This document shows, piece after piece, positions 58,657 to 64,000 of a DNA stretch of 64,000 bases (its first letter is position 1; each line of letters starts with the position of its first letter). This stretch comes from Caenorhabditis remanei (lineage: Eukaryota; Nematoda; Chromadorea; Rhabditida; Rhabditidae), in NCBI RefSeq assembly GCF_010183535.1, contig NC_071329.1, positions 4,092,001-4,156,000 on the forward strand. The letters are read 5' to 3'. The notes beneath the pieces were generated by a model. That model was not told where the DNA came from. It ran no database searches and saw only the letters and a program-made list of their open reading frames with translations. The position numbers and the translations under genes are program-made.

Positions 58657-60867
58657 GGAAAATATTCTTACGAGAGCTCTGAAATTCCAGATTTGAAAAT
58701 TCGATAAGGCTTATGACTTAAAAGAAATGAATGTATGAACATCAACAAGCTGAAAGAAGAGCTCTGAAAAACAAAGAACGTGTTCGATCCTACCGGGAAT
58801 TGACTACAAGATACAGGCAGATAGAAAAACAAGGAACAGAAAAAGAAATAAAGAAGTGATTCTGATATTTCGTTTCATTAGAGGATAGCATCACTCATAT
58901 TATGTTGATTACTCAAAAGTCTGCATCAGAAAGAATCGGCGTCATTGAAAGGAGTAGACTGGTTTGATGATGAGTAATGGAAAGAATTGTTTAATTCAAA
59001 ATCGGAAAACGGAAAACGGAAAACGGAGAACAGATGGCCGCCAGTCATTAGCCGTCTGGAGTGTCTACACAGATCGAGGATTTTTTGCTGTTCAGGTCGT
59101 TCAGAGGTTGGTAAGACCAAAATGTACAGAACACGGTATTTCTCCAACCAATTCGTTGAAGGCGCGGGAAACTCTATTAGAATGGCCATCAAGCGGGGTA
59201 GTGTTCGGTGATTTTCAGAAAAATTCCACGCTTTTAACAAGACTCTGTAAAAAAACAATTCTTTACAGGAACTCTCATTTTGTTCCATTACAGTTTGTTC
59301 TAGATCCGGGGTTAAAGACTAGCTCAATTGGTAGGGCTTCCACAAAAATCAATTTATTACAGCTGTCAGAATTAACTGGAACAACGTGAACTGAAATTTT
59401 ATTAAAGTAGTTGCTTAATGCACTAACTGTCTGAAAACAAATTTCATCTGAAAACCAACGTACGTCAAATACATCAATATAAAAGTTTTCCAAGAACCAC
59501 CGTGTCTCCTCACAAAAGAGAATAGGAGGTAGACCTAAATAAAAAAACAAGAAAAATGAGTTCATAGACTGTTCCTTAACTAAAAAAAAGAAGAAGGAAG
59601 CTGAAAATGGAACGCCTACATTGGCTCATGGATTAGTGGATCGAACATCTGTCGTGGGAAGGGGTCCCGTGGGGAAATAGTATAGAGCAGGAAGTTAATG
59701 TTGGGGCTAGCAAACGCGCTCCAGCGGTAAATATCTAAGTTTCACAAAGGGATTCCTAGAAGCGTCCGCTTTCGAACAACTCAAAAATTTGCCCCTGATA
59801 CTTTCAAGTCCGTAGATTCAGAATCTGAAATAACATTCTGCTAAATCCCTCTGTGAAGCGAATTATGACCAGTCAAACGTTTCCTATGGTTAAGCGTTTT
59901 TGCGTTACACCCAGTCTTTGGGATACTTTGGCATATGTGGTCATTCCGGCATACCGCGTGCCACGCAAAAAGCTTAACCATAGAAACAGTTCGATGGCCC
60001 ATGACTTGGTTCACAGAAGGATTTAGCAGGATTTTATTTCAGACTCGGAATCTACGGACTCGACAGTATCAGCTGTCAAATTCTTGAATCGGTTCTCTGT
60101 CTGTCAGTTGCTTCCTTTTTGAAAAATACGATAGAGCGGGGTTACACTGTCTCCAAAATCGATGCCAGTGTCTGTCTGTGTATCTGTCTGTCCGGGTTTC
60201 CGCGCCCCTCCTACCTTCCAACCCCTCTAAAAGACTCTTCTAGAACTTCACAATTACCCCTGATTCATAAGCTTTTTTGTTTTTCTGATTTGGATCCTCT
60301 CAGGACTTTCTTAGCTTCTATCATATGACATTTAGATTCGCTAATCAACTTTTTTTGGTTTTTTTCAAAAACCTTTTCGAAAAATTTTTCTTCTAAGCTG
60401 ATTAGAGCTGATTAGAAAATATAAATGAGTAAGCAACATGAACTTCTTGAAATAATAGAGTCTAGTTTATTAACAAACGAATTATGTGATGGCAAAAGCG
60501 CTCCACCGAAAAAGTGAAGACCATTAAAAGACAGGATGTTTCGGTGGAGCGCGTTTCCTTCAAGTATACAGGAATAATACAAAAAAGCTGGCCATCTTTG
60601 GTTTAAAGGGGAGGTGGGCACTAGAGAAACATTAAATACATGAAACCGCGCTCTGTTGCACGGTAAGCAGACAAGCGATACAGCCGAGAGTTCACTAGGT
60701 GAGCAGGAGAACGGCAAAAGATATCATAGGTATAACAGAGGTGGGGAAATGATATATAGAGGTCGGGTACATGAATATTTGCTGAGTACGACTCCAAGCC
60801 AAAATACGATACGCAATGCTTGCAACCGCGCTCCACCGACAAGGAAGACAGTTTTTGTACAGTCGTT
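58657..60867. other. Intergenic region with unrecognised minus-strand frames and a palindrome
   Basis: Two overlapping minus-strand frames (59565-59275 and 59288-58926) encode about 95 and 120 residues with fairly balanced composition, but I recognise no family and the junction between them has no acceptable intron. They may be a decayed gene. 59812-60059 is an inverted repeat (CCGTAGATTCAGAATCTG mirrored). 60.41-60.87 kb matches 63.06-63.57 kb, the flank of the receptor duplication. Confidence 0.45.
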
Positions 60868-62938
60868 TCAATCAACCGGTGTAACCGAAACCGTCGCGAA
60901 TTTCGAATCGAAATCCGATTCCCATCCTGACTTCAACTTATTGAAATAGCCAGTCTGACTCTCATCCTCATTCGTCTTCTTCAACTCATTCACTGCCTTA
61001 TTCCTATTTTTAGTAATCTTGTTAGCAGTGTACAACACTCCATATGGAAGAGACACGCAGGCATATGGATACGTCTGGAAACAAGAACATTTATGAGCAT
61101 CCAAGTACAGTAACTGTTAACTTACATAAAGATAAAGAACACCTATACTAGTATAGAATGGACCCAGGAAAGAGGGGAATTCGAGGAGAAAATGGAGGCC
61201 GAATGTGTAGAGAGCGAGACCCATTGCCTGGTATGAAACGATAAGGGAGATGGCTCGACCTGAGTTTTCAGCCTCTTTTCTTGTGTAGCGTTCGTTGATG
61301 TCAAAGCGGGATCTGGTAAAAATGCTGCATTTTTTATAGTTGACTAGTTAACAACTATTGTCAATGCCTAGGAAGGAATAACTGGTCAGTGTGATATTCC
61401 CAAGAACGCATTCATAAAATTCTGAGCTTTTCACACTCTATAAGTCTCCAGGAGAAACGCAGGTAAATAGATTAGGATTTTTTGAGGGACAGTCGTGTAA
61501 CAGTCTGTTTGTGTATCTGTGTGAACGGATATCCGGATGTCTAGACGCTTTATTCGTTCAAACTAGAGTTGAGCGGAATGCGGTTATTGAAGTGGTGGAA
61601 AGCAGAATAAGAAACGCTTTGGCGGAAAGGGGGAATTCCGCTCAACCCTGGTACAAGTTGCACTTTTCATTTGCTTTTCAAATACTATCAGCCTGTGTAC
61701 CCTCAGCCACACAACTACTCACCTCTTCATCTTTCTAGCTTGCCAAAACGCGAAAGCGTTGAATGCCATACAAACCAAGATAACCCAAAGGTACATATAA
61801 ATTTGATATTTCAAATCATTAATGTCTCGCCCATTTCGATGCAAACAATTCGATTGAATGTTATGATTTGGTCCGTCGCTTGTCATGTGAGCACACACGA
61901 TGACTGATACGATGAGCTGAAATTAAAATACATCGTTTGCTGAAATTCAAAGTTATACCAACCGCTGTCATTGACAACATTGCTCCACGTAGATATGTTG
62001 ATGGGACACGTGGAATGCAGAGGGTTCACTCTGAAACAAAAAGTGTATTTATGTACCTAAGAATAATAGTTGCTACCTGTCAATAGTTAGGGCACAGTTG
62101 AGAGTGAGAATGAGAAGTCTGGAGAATATATTGGCGGTGTACCATGAGAAGCATTCATACTCTGTGAACATGATGGAGCAGGCGTCATTGGAGTGAAGGA
62201 TAGAGCGGAGGGCTGACCACGTCTGGAAATTTATTGTTAGAAGGGGAGTGCGATGGAGCGAGGTTGTGACAACTGTAAAGTTCTTAGTAGATGTAACACT
62301 AGACGCTTAGAAATCAGATGTTAGAATTTCACAGTTTTGGAAAACAAATCGGCTTTGAATGTCCCAGAGTACCAATACAAAAATTGTTCCGAAGTTTCCC
62401 AGTTTTGAAACGGCATGGTTTTGAAATGCATCAAAAGTGTCAGAAGACCTAACGGACCCTTACACACCGCTCCAGACCGTTTTAGAACTGGTACGTTTCA
62501 GAACCGTCAGGTCTTTTAGAGGTTCCCAGACAACGATTCTAATTCGCATCCGGTTTCAATGATTCTAATTTATACCAGTTCTGATTGGCTTCTTTTCTTC
62601 CTCGTTTACTTACTCACCAGAATATAAGCGTAAATTAACTCATGTACGTTGACAATGACGAAGCCGACGTAAATGAGCACTCGCGACGATTTACTGAAGA
62701 ATACCCGCATCCACATCAGCCTTACTGCCTGGAAAATGGAAAAGTTAGACATCAAAAGATGTGAAGTTTAACATACGCGAAAAGTGAAGAAACCGGTGAG
62801 AACTACCAAAAACTGGTTAATGACAACATTGATATAAAAGTAGGGAGTGTTTCTTTGAAACATTTGGATATCGTTGGCACATTGAGATGGGATGGCAGTG
62901 GTACTGATGGTCGAGATGTTGGGGTCCATTGAACTCAT
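60868..62938 (-). pseudogene. Sra-like seven-transmembrane receptor, gene C, with a one-base frameshift
   Basis: Exons 62938-62777, 62728-62618, 62222-62077, 62030-61963, 61916-61723, 61312-61126 and 61074-60868. Family features: SQCANDIQMFQRN N-terminus, TWSALRSIL…[15 protein letters not shown]3 ending LTIDR, and TM5 to TM7 intact with a tail ending FATVSVTPVD. Exons 1-3 splice in frame with each other, and so do exons 4-7. At the start of exon 4 (near 62022-62030) the frame entering from exon 3 (carry of two bases) reads RVNPLHST, whereas the conserved frame reads CIPRVPSTYLRGAMLSMTA and runs into TM4 in exon 5. The conserved frame has a TGA at the exon start. One surplus base explains it. 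Allele, assembly error or real inactivation cannot be separated here. Confidence 0.68.
61564..61650. mobile_element. Short CAGAGTTG-family element in receptor gene C intron 5
   Basis: TAGAGTTGAGCGGAATGCGG to …GAATTCCGCTCAACCCTG, 87 bp. Flanking octamers GTTCAAAC and GTACAAGT match at six positions. Confidence 0.55.
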
Positions 62939-63571
62939 CTAGAATAAATAGAATGGTTGGTAAAAGACAGAGGTTGATGGAAGACAAAGAGACGGAAAAG
63001 GCGAATAGGAGAACAAAGAGTTTTCACAAAAATTAGCCAAGAATCAAAGGAAAAAGTGAGCCATTAAAATTTAAGCAATATGAACTTTTAGAAATAATCA
63101 AGTTTATTTGATTAACAAACGGATTATTCAAATGTGATGGCAAACGTGCTCCACTGAAACCTTCCAGAAAGTAGTTTATGGAGTGGGTGCTTCGACGGAG
63201 CGCGTTTTTAATGCATTCGGGAATACTACAAAAAAAAGCAGGACATCTTTGGTTTTAAAGGGGGCGGGTAATCGAGAAATATTAAATACATGAAAACGTT
63301 GCACAGTAAGCAGACAAGCGATGCAGGCGAGAGTTAACAAGGTGAGCAGGAGAGCAGTATAAGAGATAATAGGTATAATAGAGGTGGGGGAAATGATAGA
63401 TAGATAGAGGTCGGGTACATATAGGCTGAGGTGACAGAAAATGAGGAATTCACTGGGTAGCTACACAATGCCAGAAAGTGAGACGCAATACTTGGAACCG
63501 CGCTCCACCGCAACGGGAGAACATTTAAATAAGGATACACAGGAAGTGCGCTCCACCGAACAGTCTTCTTT
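62939..63571. other. Intergenic between receptor genes C and D
   Basis: Promoter side of gene C. From 63.06 kb it repeats the downstream flank of gene C (60.41-60.87 kb), including GTGATGGCAAA…GCTCCAC and TGCACGGTAAGCAGACAAGCG-like motifs, so the duplication boundary lies near 63.06 kb. No gene. Confidence 0.5.
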
Positions 63572-64000
63572 TCAATCAACCGGCGTAACCGAAACCGTCG
63601 CGAATTTCGAATCGAAATCCGATTCCCACCCTGACTTCAACTTATTGAAGTAGCCAGTCTGACTCTCATCCTCATTTGTCTTCTTCAACTCATTCACTGC
63701 CTTGTTCCTATTTTTAGTAATCTTGTTAGCAGTGTACAAGACACCATATGGAAGAGACACGCAGGCATATGGATACGTCTGGAAACAAGAACATTGATGA
63801 GCATCCAAGTACAGTAACTGTTAACTTACGTAAACATAAAGAACACCGATACCAGTATAGAATGGGCCCAGAAAAGAAGGGAATTCGATAAGGAAATGGA
63901 TTCCGAATGTGTAGAAAGCAAGACCCATTGTTTGGTATAAAACGATAAGGGAGATAGCACGACTTGAGTTCTCAGCCTCTTTTCTGATGTAACGTTCATT
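63572..64000 (-). CDS. Sra-like receptor, gene D, partial (5' part off the right edge)
   Basis: The last exon 63778-63572 and the 3' part of the preceding exon (donor at 63829) are visible. The final 68 residues (TYPYACVSLPYGVLYTANK…FATVSVTPVD) are identical or nearly so to gene C. The upstream exon NERYIRKEAENSSRAISLIV differs at several residues, as in a recent tandem duplicate. It probably continues beyond 64000 as a full receptor. Confidence 0.8.

Overview
The window looks like a chromosome-arm segment from a Caenorhabditis nematode, C. elegans or a close relative. The evidence is small introns with TTTTCAG acceptors, AT-rich intergenic DNA packed with palindromic TA-flanked elements and GGCCCGG-core repeats, and nematode-expanded families (F-box B, Sra-type chemoreceptors, GT10 fucosyltransferases). 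Species and chromosome cannot be fixed from the sequence alone. All gene models below were spliced by hand; most keep frame through every exon, which is the main support for them.

Layout. 0.5-11.4 kb: two GT10 alpha-1,3-fucosyltransferase genes on the minus strand (the first runs off the left edge, the second is complete at 371 aa), separated by about 5 kb of nested mobile elements. 12.3-29.1 kb: four F-box B (F-box plus FBA_2) genes on the plus strand (402, 322, 322 and 384 aa), all with the same five-exon structure and a shared upstream block with tandem GATA-type sites. 24.0-25.8 and 33.1-35.6 kb: two related membrane-anchored proteins of unknown function, the first with an apparent one-base frameshift; each is followed by a near-identical 330-bp block. 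36.7-40.3 kb: a PUF (Pumilio-type) RNA-binding protein on the minus strand with eight repeats. 40.8-43.5 kb: an array of four hairpin-rich units with no coding potential, including a stem that shows a compensatory base-pair change; this is the best candidate for an undescribed element. 44.2-48.5 kb: a DDHD-type phospholipase A1. 49.1-64.0 kb: four Sra-like seven-transmembrane receptor genes on the minus strand (two intact, one frameshifted, one cut by the window edge), with a tRNA-Ala(AGC) lying antisense in an intron of the first.

How it fits together. This is not an operon-like or single-pathway region. It combines two more conserved genes (PUF, DDHD lipase) with fast birth-and-death families: substrate-recognition F-box proteins, chemoreceptors and glycan-modifying enzymes. 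Introns have been enlarged by nested palindromic elements without breaking most reading frames. Several elements have perfect TIRs and target-site duplications, so insertion order can be read directly.
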